Source of the DNA: Myxococcales bacterium
Lineage (GTDB): Bacteria; Myxococcota_A; Polyangia; Palsa-1104; SHYY01
NCBI GenBank assembly: GCA_023248875.1
Contig: JAHFDT010000004.1
Location: 1 to 43,017, forward strand
Direction of reading: 5' to 3'
DNA length: 43,017 nucleotides
A model generated the notes under the pieces. That model did not search any database. It saw nothing but the letters and a program-made list of their open reading frames with translations, and was not told the DNA's origin. Every line of letters begins with the position of its first letter. Within the stretch, counting starts at the first letter, position 1. Made by a program: the position numbers and the translations under genes. This document shows positions 9,225 to 18,855 of this stretch, in pieces.

Positions 9225-10334
9225 ATGTCGCTCACGCTCGAATTCATCGAGAAGCTGCCCAAGACCGATCTACACTGCCACCTCGACGGCAGCCTTCGCC
9301 TACCGACCATTCTCAGCCTGGCCGACCAGCAAAAGGTGCGCCTGCCCACCGACGATCCGGCAGCGCTCTATTCCATGATCTATGCTGGCGAAGTCTGCTC
9401 GTCACTCGAAGACTACCTGAAAGCGTTCGACCTCACGCTCACGGTGATGCAGACCGAAGAGGCTCTCTACCGCATCGCCCACGAGCTCACCGAAGACTGT
9501 GCGCGCGAAAACGTCCGCTACGTCGAGGTGCGCTACTCGCCCATGCTGCACACGCGGCGCGGGCTCAAGTTCACGCAGATCGTCGAGGCGGTCATCCAAG
9601 GACTGCGCGCCGGCGAGCGCGACTTTGGCGTCCGCTCGGGGGTCATTCTGTGCGGCATCCGTTCGATCAGTGCCGACTCGTCGCTGCGGATGGCCGAGTT
9701 GTGCGTCGCCTACAAGAACCGCGGCGTGGTCGGCTTCGATCTCGCGGGAGCCGAGTACAACTATCCCGCCAAGGATCACAAGCCAGCCTTTCAGCTCATC
9801 CTCGATAACAACGTCAACTGCACTGCCCACGCAGGCGAAGCCTACGGCCCCGAGTCGATCGCGCAGGCGATCCATTACTGCGGTGCGCACCGCATCGGCC
9901 ATGGCACCCGCCTGCGCCAAAACGGCGATCTTCTCAACTACGTCAACGACCACCGCATCCCCCTCGAAATCTGCCTTTCGTCGAATATCCAGACCCGCGC
10001 CGCGCCCGATTTGGCCTCGCATCCGCTGCCCTTCTTCTTCAATTATGGGCTGCGCGTCACCATCAACACCGACAATCGCCTGGTGACCGACACCACCGTG
10101 TCCAAGGAGCTCCACCTCTGCCACACCACCTACGGGTTTACCCTTGAGGACATCAAGGAGCTGATCATCTCGGGCTGGAAGAGCGCCTTTCTGCCCTATC
10201 GGGAAAAGGCCGACGTGCTGAGGAAAGTAACCCGCGAGCTCGAGCAGTTCGTAGAGCCGGTGGACCCGATCGTGAAACGGCCGGCCGTGGATGTGCCGAA
10301 GCTACCGCTCGCGGCAGCCGCAGAGCGCAGCTAG
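9225..10334 (+). CDS. add: Adenosine deaminase
   Basis: LPKTDLHCHLDGSLR, AHAGEAYGPESI, HRIGHGTRL, INTDNR motifs. Confidence 0.93.
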   Translation: MSLTLEFIEKLPKTDLHCHLDGSLRLPTILSLADQQKVRLPTDDPAALYSMIYAGEVCSSLEDYLKAFDLTLTVMQTEEALYRIAHELTEDCARENVRYVEVRYSPMLHTRRGLKFTQIVEAVIQGLRAGERDFGVRSGVILCGIRSISADSSLRMAELCVAYKNRGVVGFDLAGAEYNYPAKDHKPAFQLILDNNVNCTAHAGEAYGPESIAQAIHYCGAHRIGHGTRLRQNGDLLNYVNDHRIPLEICLSSNIQTRAAPDLASHPLPFFFNYGLRVTINTDNRLVTDTTVSKELHLCHTTYGFTLEDIKELIISGWKSAFLPYREKADVLRKVTRELEQFVEPVDPIVKRPAVDVPKLPLAAAAERS

Positions 10335-10335
10335 T

Positions 10336-10367
10336 GTTAACGTGTTAACGTGTTAACGTGTTAACGT
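10336..10367. repeat. 8-bp tandem repeat (gttaacgt) x4
   Basis: Four perfect copies directly between the add stop codon and the next gene's ATG (10374). Confidence 0.95.
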
Positions 10368-10373
10368 GCCACC

Positions 10374-11483
10374 ATGCGCACGCTGGCGCGCATCCTCTCT
10401 ATTTCCCTCGCAGCAGGCAGCGCGGCCGCGCGTGTGCCCTGCGCCGGCGAAGGGCCACCGATCTACGCCGAACAGGAGGGCTACGGCCTGCCTGAGGCGG
10501 TGGTGCCGACCGCCAGCGCGACGCTCCAACTCACCGGCTATGCCGGCCGCGACACCTCGTTGCGATCAGGAGATCTCACCGCCGGGATGGGCTTCGCACT
10601 CGCGCAGGCGCGCCTCGGCGTATGCGGTGCCCATGACGGTCTGGCCTATCGCCTGATCTATGAGCCGTGGAACCTCATCGAGCGCGCGCGACCCGACGCG
10701 ATGGCCTGGGGACGGCTCTCGGATGCACTGGTCGCCTGGCTGCCCACGGCCCCGGGGGGGGACTGGTCGGCGATTGCGATCGGCGTAGGCAAAGTTCCGT
10801 TTGGCCGCGGCCGAGAACAGCCGAGCGGCGCGCTACCGCTCGCAACGCGACCCTTGGTGATCGAATCCCTGGCACCCGACCGCCGGCTCGGTCTCAGCGG
10901 AGAAGCAGATCTAGGCCTCTTCCGACTGGCGCTCGGCCTCTACGAAGGGGCCCGCCTCCCCAGCATCGATGGACTGGGCGGAGTGCTGGCCGTGGCACAT
11001 GCACAGGTCGAACCGTGGGGACCCGTGGGGCGCCGCTCTACTCCAGAGTATGGCGCCTGGACGGAGCGTCCGCGTTCCACCGTAGGGGCTTCTGCCGCCT
11101 ACCTGTGGCGCGACGGAAAATCCGGCTACGCGCTCGGTGGTGAGCTGGCGTTCGGCTGGAAGCGACTATTTCTCTCGGGTGAGTTTCTCTACGCCGATCT
11201 CTGGCCGCTCGAACGGCCGAGCGAAACCCCCGGCGAGCGAGCTCGGCGGCTCGGCGGCTACCTCGAGGCCTCACTTCGCGTGGTAGGACCCTTTTCGCTG
11301 GCCGTGCGTGGGGAGTACCTCGACGAACAGCGGGGGGACCGTTTTTTCGCGGCGGCAGCGGGTGCCACCTGGCTGCTCATCGGTCCGGCGCTGCAGCTAC
11401 AGGCGATCTACTCGCAGAAGTTCCATCTGGACTCGGCCCGCAACGATGGCGCACTGTTGCTGGCCATCATCGTCGCCCGCTGA
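10374..11483 (+). CDS. Outer-membrane porin-like beta-barrel protein
   Basis: Signal peptide, alternating aromatic/hydrophobic strands to the C-terminus (LQAIYSQKFHLDSARNDGALLLAIIVAR). Confidence 0.65.
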   Translation: MRTLARILSISLAAGSAAARVPCAGEGPPIYAEQEGYGLPEAVVPTASATLQLTGYAGRDTSLRSGDLTAGMGFALAQARLGVCGAHDGLAYRLIYEPWNLIERARPDAMAWGRLSDALVAWLPTAPGGDWSAIAIGVGKVPFGRGREQPSGALPLATRPLVIESLAPDRRLGLSGEADLGLFRLALGLYEGARLPSIDGLGGVLAVAHAQVEPWGPVGRRSTPEYGAWTERPRSTVGASAAYLWRDGKSGYALGGELAFGWKRLFLSGEFLYADLWPLERPSETPGERARRLGGYLEASLRVVGPFSLAVRGEYLDEQRGDRFFAAAAGATWLLIGPALQLQAIYSQKFHLDSARNDGALLLAIIVAR

Positions 11484-11586
11484 CGGCCGTCTCGCCAGGG
11501 CGCTTGCCGCAACCCGTGAGCAGTGTAAAGATAGCCCCCTGAATAAGATCCGCACGCCTGCGTCCAACGGCGTAAAGGAGCATGCG

Positions 11587-12771
11587 ATGAAGCGACTCGG
11601 TTGGCTGAAGCGGCGATCACTTCTCTGGAGACTCTCCTCGCCCGGTGCCGCCGCGCGAAAGCCCTTCGCTCGGCTCCGATCGAGCCGAGCGCTCACCGCT
11701 TGGCTGATCGGCCTGGGCGGCTGCTACGTGGAGACGGTTCCCATCCCGCCGGCTCCGCCTGGGGTGGTGATGGCGCCGCGTCCAGTGTACGGCGCCCCAT
11801 CGTTCGAACTATCGATAGGCCCTGCCCCACCGGTACAGTATCTCGCGCCACCGCCGCCACCACCGCGCTGGGAACCCCGCCCGCCGATCCCCTTCTATGG
11901 CGCGCTCTGGATCGATGGCTACTGGGATTGGCGCGACGATGGCTGGTATTGGATGGAAGGGAGGTGGAGCGCACCGCGTGAGGGGTACGTTTATGCGCCG
12001 CCCTCCTACCAAGTCTTCGGCGGGAGAGTCACCGTGATCCGGCCCCATTGGCGCGTCAGTGGGGCGCCCACGCCCGTCTACGGGGGGGGCGTTCAAATAG
12101 GTCCGCCGCCCCTCGGGTATGGCGGAGGCACAGTCGTCGCCCCGCCACCCCCATGGTATGGCGGAGGCACAGTCGTCGCTCCGCCCCCTCCCGCCTACGG
12201 CGGAGGCACAGTCGTCGCTCCGCCCCCTCCCGCCTACGGCGGAGGAACAGTCGTCGCCCCGCCCCCGCCCGCCTATGGCGGAGGAACAGTCGTCGCTCCG
12301 CCACCGCCCGCCTACGGCGGAGGAACAGTCATCGCCCCGCCTCCTCCCGCCTACGGTGGAGGAACAGTCGTCGCTCCGCCACCGCCCGCCTACGGTGGAC
12401 GGGCGCCGGTCAGCGCGCCACCTCCCGCCTACTACCCCGCTCCCCCGGCTGCGGCACCGGCGCCTCCAACCTATTCTCCAGGAGCTCGTGCAGTGCCACC
12501 GACCTATGTCCCACCGTCGGCCGTGCGCCCGGCGCCTCCTGCCTACGCCCCAACACCATGGGGACCTCCGCCCGCCAACCAGCCCCACCCGACGACCGCC
12601 GCACCGGTCTCCCCACCGCCGCCGGTTGCGGGAGTGCCGCCCTATCGCATGCCCGCTCCCGCACCCATCGCACAACCGATGAGTCCCGGTGCCGGAACGC
12701 CACCACCTCCTGCCATTCCTCGTCGCCCCCCGCCGATCGCTCCCCAAGCCGACCCGCGGCGCGTAAGATAA
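11587..12771 (+). CDS. WXXGXW-type repeat protein with Pro-rich tandem-repeat tail
   Basis: WIDGYWDWRDDGWYWMEGRW motif followed by seven 13-aa YGGGTVVAPPPPA repeats; SD aaaggag before the ATG. Confidence 0.75.
   Translation: MKRLGWLKRRSLLWRLSSPGAAARKPFARLRSSRALTAWLIGLGGCYVETVPIPPAPPGVVMAPRPVYGAPSFELSIGPAPPVQYLAPPPPPPRWEPRPPIPFYGALWIDGYWDWRDDGWYWMEGRWSAPREGYVYAPPSYQVFGGRVTVIRPHWRVSGAPTPVYGGGVQIGPPPLGYGGGTVVAPPPPWYGGGTVVAPPPPAYGGGTVVAPPPPAYGGGTVVAPPPPAYGGGTVVAPPPPAYGGGTVIAPPPPAYGGGTVVAPPPPAYGGRAPVSAPPPAYYPAPPAAAPAPPTYSPGARAVPPTYVPPSAVRPAPPAYAPTPWGPPPANQPHPTTAAPVSPPPPVAGVPPYRMPAPAPIAQPMSPGAGTPPPPAIPRRPPPIAPQADPRRVR
12121..12393 (+). repeat. 39-bp in-frame tandem repeat x7 (13 aa, YGGGTV[VI]APPPP[AW])
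   Basis: Seven near-identical 39-bp units counted directly; an eighth is degenerate. Confidence 0.95.
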
Positions 12772-12791
12772 CGGGGAGTAACAGAGAGGTT

Positions 12792-12870
12792 TAGGGTCTG
12801 TCCTCAAAGTCCTCCCGTCGTCGGGCTCGTTCTCGCCGCGGCTCGGTCCGGACTTTGAGGACAGACCCTA
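12792..12870. mobile_element. MITE-like element B, short copy (21-bp perfect TIR tagggtctgtcctcaaagtcc)
   Basis: Perfect inverted repeat; identical to the 23941 copy apart from one 82-bp internal deletion at a CTCG microhomology. Confidence 0.9.
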
Positions 12871-14262
12871 GTCGCCGTCGCGGCCGGCAGTCAAATTGTG
12901 GCGCTTGAGCAGCTCCCGCAGGTGGTAACGGGTAAGACCCGCCTCCTCCGCGGAGCGCGTAATGTTGCCCTCGTGCCGCTGCAAAAGCTCGCGGAGGTAG
13001 GCGAGCTCGAACGCGTCGATGACCCGCTGCTTGGCCTCTTTGAACTCGAGACCTGGTACCAGATCCGGCAGTGCTGGCGCGGGCGTGCTCGGGGAGCGCG
13101 AGCTCGTCACGGCACCCCCGCGCCCGAGAGCCAACTCGCTACGACCGAGGAGCGCCGAGTCGGATAGCGAGGCCGCACGTTCGACCACATTGCGCAGCTC
13201 GCGCACATTGCCAGGCCAACGATGCGCCTGCATGGCGTGCATCGCTTCGGGAGAAAAGTCGATCGCGCGGCCGAGTTTTTCCGCGATGACGCGCAGGAAG
13301 TGGCGAGCCAGGGCGGGCACATCCTCAGGCCGCTCACGCAGTGATGGCAACTCGACGTGCACCACCGACAGACGGAAATAGAGATCTTCTCGGAAAGTGC
13401 CAGTATTCACCATTTGGCGAAGATCGCGATGGGTCGCCGCCAGCACACGCCCATCGAACTTGAGCACTTTGTCGCCACCGACGCGCTTGAACTCGCGCTG
13501 CTCGAGCACCCGCAAGAGCTTGGGCTGTAGACCCAGATCGAGCTCGCCGATTTCGTCGAGAAAGATAGTGCCCCCCTCGGTTTGCTCGAACAGGCCACGG
13601 TGCTGTCCGACCGCGCCAGTAAACGAGCCCTTCTCGTGGCCGAACAGCGTCGATTCCACCAGATCCTTCGGCACGGCGCCGCAGTCGAGCACCACGAACG
13701 GCCGACTGCGCCGCGGCGAGCCGTTGTGGATGCCGCGCGCGATCACCTCTTTGCCGGTCCCGGTCTCACCGGTGACCAGCACCGTGAGATCCGACGGCGC
13801 CACCTTTTCGAGCACGGCAAAGATCTCGCGCATCTTCGTGCTCGAACCGATCGCCCGGTCGAAACGGTCACGCTCGGACAGAGCGATCTCGACCATCTCC
13901 GTGGTCGGCAAAAGCTTGATCTCGCTGTGGCCGACGCGAAAGGTTCCGCCCGCGCGTAACACGACATCCTTGATCTGCAGATCGCCGACGAAGCTTCCGT
14001 TGGTCGATTCGAGGTCGCGCAGTCGATAGCCCTCCTCACCGGAAAGCAGCTCGAAATGCGTGCCCGAAACCGACTTATCAGTCAGCACGAGGTCGTTGAT
14101 GATGCTACGGCCGCCGCTGACCACTGGCTTCGTGACCTCGAGCTCCAGCCCGCTGTCCGGCCCGGAGATGACCACCAGCTTGGACTTGCGCAGGTGGCGC
14201 ACAGTGGCGCGGTCGGTGACCGCAGTCGGATCAGACTCATCGCCAATCGGTGGGAGATCCAT
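12868..14262 (-). CDS. FHA domain + sigma-54 AAA+ + Fis HTH transcriptional activator
   Basis: FHA-like N-terminus (GGRSIINDLVLTDKSVSGTHFELL), [15 protein letters not shown]-terminal HTH. Its TAG stop uses TA plus the first G of element B. Confidence 0.92.
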   Translation of the reverse strand: MDLPPIGDESDPTAVTDRATVRHLRKSKLVVISGPDSGLELEVTKPVVSGGRSIINDLVLTDKSVSGTHFELLSGEEGYRLRDLESTNGSFVGDLQIKDVVLRAGGTFRVGHSEIKLLPTTEMVEIALSERDRFDRAIGSSTKMREIFAVLEKVAPSDLTVLVTGETGTGKEVIARGIHNGSPRRSRPFVVLDCGAVPKDLVESTLFGHEKGSFTGAVGQHRGLFEQTEGGTIFLDEIGELDLGLQPKLLRVLEQREFKRVGGDKVLKFDGRVLAATHRDLRQMVNTGTFREDLYFRLSVVHVELPSLRERPEDVPALARHFLRVIAEKLGRAIDFSPEAMHAMQAHRWPGNVRELRNVVERAASLSDSALLGRSELALGRGGAVTSSRSPSTPAPALPDLVPGLEFKEAKQRVIDAFELAYLRELLQRHEGNITRSAEEAGLTRYHLRELLKRHNLTAGRDGD

Positions 14263-14307
14263 GGGTTAACGAGGGTAGCCGTCGCCTGGCGTCTCGTCAA
14301 CCAAAGT

Positions 14308-15066
14308 TCAATTCAAGTACCGCTTGGAGTCGCGCCCTCCGGGGATGACCTTGTAGCGGCGGCGCAGGCGCCACAGGTGCAGACGATGCCATGCCGTCGC
14401 CAGGTCGAGGCCCCGCCCGGTAGCGATCGTCCAGCCGCACAGGGCACCGACAATCTCTCCTATGGCAAGCACCCAGTCGTGATGCACAAGACCGCTGACC
14501 ACCGAAACGCCGAGCACAAAAAGCGCCAGCGTCCGGCCGCGCATCTCGATCGCGCCAAACAGCCGCAGCGGCACCGGCCCATAGTGGACTCCGAATGCGC
14601 CGATCAGCCCCGCCGCTCCCGCGAGCGCTCCCGAGAAGCCGACCAAGACACCGGGGGAGACCAGTGGTTCACGGGTACCCTCGGGTCCCAGCACCAGCCC
14701 GGCGAGCCCCATCGTCAGCATACCGGCGAGCTGCGCCGCGCCAAACAGGAGCCACATTCTTTGTCGGCCGATCCGCTGCTCGATAGCAGTGCCAAATACC
14801 CAGATCGAAATCAGCGAGCCGACGAGCGCGCTCAAACTAAAATGGAAAAAACCGGCAGTGGCGATCTGCCACGGCTCGCGGCCAATCCCTCGTCGCGGGA
14901 TCAGGGCCAGATGCTGACCAACCCATCCGCGTAACGATTCGGGCATGACCACCAGCGCCAAGAACAGCAGCCCCAAAGTGGCCACCAGCGCCAACGCACC
15001 CGGCGCAGCCCGAGCCCCGATCCACGAGCCCGATCCGCTGCCCCGTTCGAATCGCGAACGCACCAT
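14308..15066 (-). CDS. Rhomboid-like membrane protein, probably catalytically inactive
   Basis: Multi-TM; FFHFSLSALVGSLISIWVFGTAIEQRIG and GFSGALAGAAG resemble rhomboid motifs, but HxxxN and the catalytic His position are not conserved. Confidence 0.6.
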   Translation of the reverse strand: MVRSRFERGSGSGSWIGARAAPGALALVATLGLLFLALVVMPESLRGWVGQHLALIPRRGIGREPWQIATAGFFHFSLSALVGSLISIWVFGTAIEQRIGRQRMWLLFGAAQLAGMLTMGLAGLVLGPEGTREPLVSPGVLVGFSGALAGAAGLIGAFGVHYGPVPLRLFGAIEMRGRTLALFVLGVSVVSGLVHHDWVLAIGEIVGALCGWTIATGRGLDLATAWHRLHLWRLRRRYKVIPGGRDSKRYLN

Positions 15067-15117
15067 ACACACAAGGGTAACTACGGATGGATGGAGCGGC
15101 AAGACGATCGGCAGGGA

Positions 15118-15609
15118 TTAGGGGCAGCCGCTCAGGATCTGCGTCCCGCCATCGAGACAAACCTTGGGGGCGCGACTACAAGGTGGAAATAGAATTCCGA
15201 TCGCGCCGAAATTGGCGATCTCGCCCCGCCGGATGTCGCGCTGCACTGGCGGCGGCGACTCGCCGATCGGCGTACCACACGCGAGTGCCTGAAGCGACAA
15301 GCGGTACGGCCCCTCGGGAATCGAAAACTCGGTGGTCCACTCACCGCGGTCACAGGGAAAGCGGCAGCTCGGGCAGCTCGGCTCCACCCCGCCGCTCGCC
15401 GGCGTCACGACCAGCTTCATTTCGTGAACGTGAACCCGCGTCGCATGGGGATCGCTCGCTCCCTCATCGATATCACAGCCGCTGGCGAGGACGCCGGTTA
15501 GCTGGTCGACCAGACGCCAGCGCACCACCACCGCGCCCCCATCCCCGGATGAGCAGCCGAGGAGCGTAAGCAGTGGACAGCCGACAGTGAGCAGGATCAG
15601 ACGGCGAAT
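15118..15609 (-). CDS. Putative small lipoprotein with non-canonical (ATT?) start
   Basis: Frame continues upstream of the annotated GTG as (ATT)RRLILLTVGCPLLTLLGCSSGDGGAVVVRW, a good lipobox, with no ATG/GTG/TTG before the in-frame TAG at 15652-15654. Confidence 0.5.
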   Translation of the reverse strand: MRRLILLTVGCPLLTLLGCSSGDGGAVVVRWRLVDQLTGVLASGCDIDEGASDPHATRVHVHEMKLVVTPASGGVEPSCPSCRFPCDRGEWTTEFSIPEGPYRLSLQALACGTPIGESPPPVQRDIRRGEIANFGAIGILFPPCSRAPKVCLDGGTQILSGCP

Positions 15610-15672
15610 TGAAAAACTGTCGGCCGCCGGCTTCTGGCTGTCAACTCTATTCTATGGTAGTCGTACCTGCGC

Positions 15673-16380
15673 ATGCTCCTCGCAGCGGGATCCTCCGGCG
15701 AAACCCTCGACATTCTGCCGCTCATCATGAACGCCTCGGGGGTCGTGATGGGCGTGCTGTTCCTGCTGATCAGCTTGTCAGTGGTCTCCTGGTTCATCAT
15801 CGGCTACAAGACGCGCTACTTCTGGCTCGCGGGCAAGCAGTCGTCGCGCTTTCTCGATCTGTTTTGGCAGGCCAAGCGGCTGGATGCGGTCTACCAGGAG
15901 TGCTCGCAACTGCGCGAATCGCCCGTCGCTCAGATGTTCAAGGCCGGCTATGTCGAGCTGACTAAGCTCACGCAAAAGCGTGCAGAGGCGGGAGCCGGCG
16001 GCCTCCACGATGGCGACGATCTCGAGAACATCGAGCGCTCCTTGCGCCGTGCCTACACCACCGAGATGACCTATCTCGAGTCGCTGATCCCCTTTCTGGC
16101 GACCACCGGTTCGGCGGCGCCCTTTGTCGGGCTGTTCGGCACAGTGTGGGGCATCATGAATTCGTTTCGCTCCATCGGCGCCAAGGGCGCAGCCAATCTA
16201 TCGACGGTGGCGCCGGGCATCGCGGAGGCCCTCATCGCCACGGCAATCGGCCTGGTAGCGGCCATTCCCGCGGTCATGGCGTACAATTATCTGACCCGCA
16301 GAGTGAAGGTACTCTCGGCGGAAATGGAGTCGTTCTCGAATGATTTTCTTAATCTCGTGAAGCGCCACTTCTTGAGGTAA
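15673..16380 (+). CDS. tolQ: TolQ/ExbB/MotA family proton channel
   Basis: FLATTGSAAPFVGLFGTVWGIMNSF...EALIATAIGLVAAIPAVMAYN. Confidence 0.92.
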   Translation: MLLAAGSSGETLDILPLIMNASGVVMGVLFLLISLSVVSWFIIGYKTRYFWLAGKQSSRFLDLFWQAKRLDAVYQECSQLRESPVAQMFKAGYVELTKLTQKRAEAGAGGLHDGDDLENIERSLRRAYTTEMTYLESLIPFLATTGSAAPFVGLFGTVWGIMNSFRSIGAKGAANLSTVAPGIAEALIATAIGLVAAIPAVMAYNYLTRRVKVLSAEMESFSNDFLNLVKRHFLR

Positions 16381-16382
16381 CG

Positions 16383-16838
16383 ATGGGAATGTCGACCGGG
16401 TCAGGCGGCGGCATGATGGCCGAGATCAACGTCACGCCACTGGTCGACGTGATGCTGGTGCTGCTCATCATCTTCATGGTGGCAGCGCCGATGATCCAGA
16501 CCGGCGTCGATGTCGACCTGCCTCAAGCCAAAGCCCAGACCTTGCCCGACGATGAGGGCAAGCTAATTCTAACCGCGACCCGGGCACAGCAGCTTTTTTT
16601 GGGCAAAACCCTGGTGGCCAGCTGCCCCGGCGAATTGCCCAAGGACGACATAGTCATCTCCAACTGCATCGACCAATTGACCTTGAAGCTGCAGACCAAC
16701 GAAAAGGTGAAGGCCGACCACGAGCTCTATCTCCACGCCGACCAGACGCTCTCCTATGGCTTCGTGGTGAAGGTGATGGCCGCAGCCAAGTCGGGCGGTG
16801 TCGACAAGCTCGGCATGGTGACGGATCCATTGCAATGA
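16383..16838 (+). CDS. tolR: TolR/ExbD family protein
   Basis: MAEINVTPLVDVMLVLLIIFMVAAPMIQTGVDVDLP. Confidence 0.92.
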   Translation: MGMSTGSGGGMMAEINVTPLVDVMLVLLIIFMVAAPMIQTGVDVDLPQAKAQTLPDDEGKLILTATRAQQLFLGKTLVASCPGELPKDDIVISNCIDQLTLKLQTNEKVKADHELYLHADQTLSYGFVVKVMAAAKSGGVDKLGMVTDPLQ

Positions 16839-17563
16839 CACCGGCCCAGAGCACCATGTGGGGCATCGGGTTGACCACCACGGTGGTGCTGCATGGTCTC
16901 ATCATCGGCTTCGTGGTCGTCGGCAGCCGCTTCGGGCGCGGCGCCGCGGAGGCCGCTCAGTTTCGCCAAGTGGTCGATGTCGAAGCGGTGAAGTTCGGCA
17001 AGAAGCGTGACCTCTCCTTCTTGCCGCACAAGCAGGCGGTGGTCGCCAACCACGGTCCTGCGCCCCTGGTGAACCTGACCGACAACGCGCAGGCATTGCC
17101 GCGGCCTCCCGGCCCGGAGCAAAAACCGCCCGAAGTGGTCGACCCGCTCCAGACCAGCCATTCCAAGTTGTTCCAGAATCTCGACGAGCCGGAGCAGCCG
17201 GGCGCAGCCGAAGAGGGCGACCCGAATGGGCTGCGCGGCGGGACCGCGCTGGTGGGCAAGGGGCCGATCTATTACCAGCACTTGAAGGCAGCCGTGCAGA
17301 ACGCCTGGTCGGTTCCGACGACGATTCCGGAAAAAGATCTCCAGCGACTCGCCGCGCAGGCCTGCTTCAAGATCGATGGCGACGGCAAGATGATCAAGGT
17401 GGAAATCAGCCGCCCATCGGGTAACGAGCGTTATGATGCCACGCTAGTGGACGCGCTCGCGGCAGTGAAGGCGACCTGGAACGAGCCCCCCACGCCGGAT
17501 GTCAAAGAGGCCGTGACCACCGATGGCGTGTGCATCAATTTCAAGGGCAGCGAACAGCGATGA
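16835..17563 (+). CDS. tolA: TolA/TonB-like energy transducer
   Basis: N-terminal TM, Pro-rich middle, C-terminal TolA-like domain; position between tolR and tolB; ATGA overlap. Confidence 0.8.
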   Translation: MTPAQSTMWGIGLTTTVVLHGLIIGFVVVGSRFGRGAAEAAQFRQVVDVEAVKFGKKRDLSFLPHKQAVVANHGPAPLVNLTDNAQALPRPPGPEQKPPEVVDPLQTSHSKLFQNLDEPEQPGAAEEGDPNGLRGGTALVGKGPIYYQHLKAAVQNAWSVPTTIPEKDLQRLAAQACFKIDGDGKMIKVEISRPSGNERYDATLVDALAAVKATWNEPPTPDVKEAVTTDGVCINFKGSEQR

Positions 17564-18855
17564 GAATCTGTGTTTGCATCTGTCTGCTTTGGGGCGCCGC
17601 GGGGGCCGACGAACCGCCGAAAGCGAACCGCGGCCCTGTCGAAATTGAGATCTCCGGCGCCAAACGCGACCTCTACAAGATCGCCGTACCGCGCCTCGTG
17701 GGCGATAGTGCTACCGGCAATCTGGTTGCAGAGGTGGTCTCGTTCGACCTCACGGTATCGGGCTGGTTCAAGGTGCTCGACCCGCGCTCCTTTCTAGCGC
17801 ATCTCGATCAAGAGGGCACCGGAATCGTCGTGCAGGATTGGCGCAACGTGGGCGCCGAAGGCGTTTCCAAGGGGCGCGCCACCGTGCTCGGCGATAGCGT
17901 CGCGCTCGATTTCAAACTCTATGAGCTCGCCCGCGGCGAAAGAGCCGTCCTGGAAAAGGTCTATCAAGGATCCAAATCGCAGGTGCGTTCCTTCGCCCAC
18001 CAGTGGGCCAACGAAGTGGTGCGCCATCTCGCTGGCGAGGAGGGTTTTTTCAACTCGCGCATCGCCTTTGCCTCCGTCACGGGTCCCGGCCGAAAAGATC
18101 TCTTCGTCATGGACTTCGATGGCGCCAATCTGCAGCGCCTCACCAACAATGGTTCCCAGAACATCCTGCCCGCCTGGTCGCCCGATGGCAGCAAGATCGC
18201 GTTTACCTCCTTCATTCGCGGCAATCCTGATCTCTACATGGTCTCGTCCGCCGGCGGTCGACCCAAGCGGATCTCCGATCGTGCCGGTGTCAACATGGGT
18301 GCCGCCTGGTCACCCGATGGCGCGAAGATCGCAGCAACCCTCTCTCAGGATGGCGCGCCGCAGATCTATCTCCTCGGTACCGAGGGTTCGATCGTGAAGA
18401 AGCTGACCGATACCAGCGGGCCCTTCATCAATTCATCGCCCGCCTGGTCGCCCGATGGATCACAACTTGCGTTCGTTTCCAACCGCCACGGCTCGCCGCA
18501 GATCTGGACCCTACCCTCCGGTGGGGGCAACGCCACCAAGCTGACCCGTCTCGGCAACTACAACCAGGAGCCCGCCTGGTGCCCAAGGTGTGCTCAACCG
18601 ACCATCGCCTTTACGGGGCGTGATGAGCAGGCCCATTTCGACTGTTTTCTCATCCGGGTAGGAAGTGGCGAATTGATCCGGCTCACCGAAGCGCAGGGAC
18701 AGAATCAACACCCGAGCTGGGCACCCAACGGCCGCGCGCTGGTCGTGGCCTCGTCGCGCGGCGGCTTGTGGATCACGACGGCCGATGGCAAAACGCAGAA
18801 ACAGATCTACAAAGGATCGGCCGATACACCGACCTGGGGACCGGCGACCAGATAA
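17560..18855 (+). CDS. tolB: Tol-Pal system beta-propeller TolB
   Basis: Repeated AWSPDG.KIAF motifs and N-terminal TolB domain. Confidence 0.92.
   Translation: MRICVCICLLWGAAGADEPPKANRGPVEIEISGAKRDLYKIAVPRLVGDSATGNLVAEVVSFDLTVSGWFKVLDPRSFLAHLDQEGTGIVVQDWRNVGAEGVSKGRATVLGDSVALDFKLYELARGERAVLEKVYQGSKSQVRSFAHQWANEVVRHLAGEEGFFNSRIAFASVTGPGRKDLFVMDFDGANLQRLTNNGSQNILPAWSPDGSKIAFTSFIRGNPDLYMVSSAGGRPKRISDRAGVNMGAAWSPDGAKIAATLSQDGAPQIYLLGTEGSIVKKLTDTSGPFINSSPAWSPDGSQLAFVSNRHGSPQIWTLPSGGGNATKLTRLGNYNQEPAWCPRCAQPTIAFTGRDEQAHFDCFLIRVGSGELIRLTEAQGQNQHPSWAPNGRALVVASSRGGLWITTADGKTQKQIYKGSADTPTWGPATR

Noticed and set aside
9402-10124. 240-aa minus-strand ORF
   Set aside because: Antisense to add, which is unambiguous.
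10368-10377. gccaccATGc resembling a eukaryotic Kozak context before the porin gene
   Set aside because: Coincidence; bacterial context with many overlapping operon genes.
11809-12807. 332-aa Gly/Arg/Ser-rich minus-strand ORF
   Set aside because: Mirror image of the Pro/Gly repeat gene; composition explained by the antisense frame.
12792-12870. Element B as a classical intrinsic terminator
   Set aside because: Long perfect stem but no T-run after either arm; two identical copies and TA borders fit a mobile element better, though it may still affect transcription.
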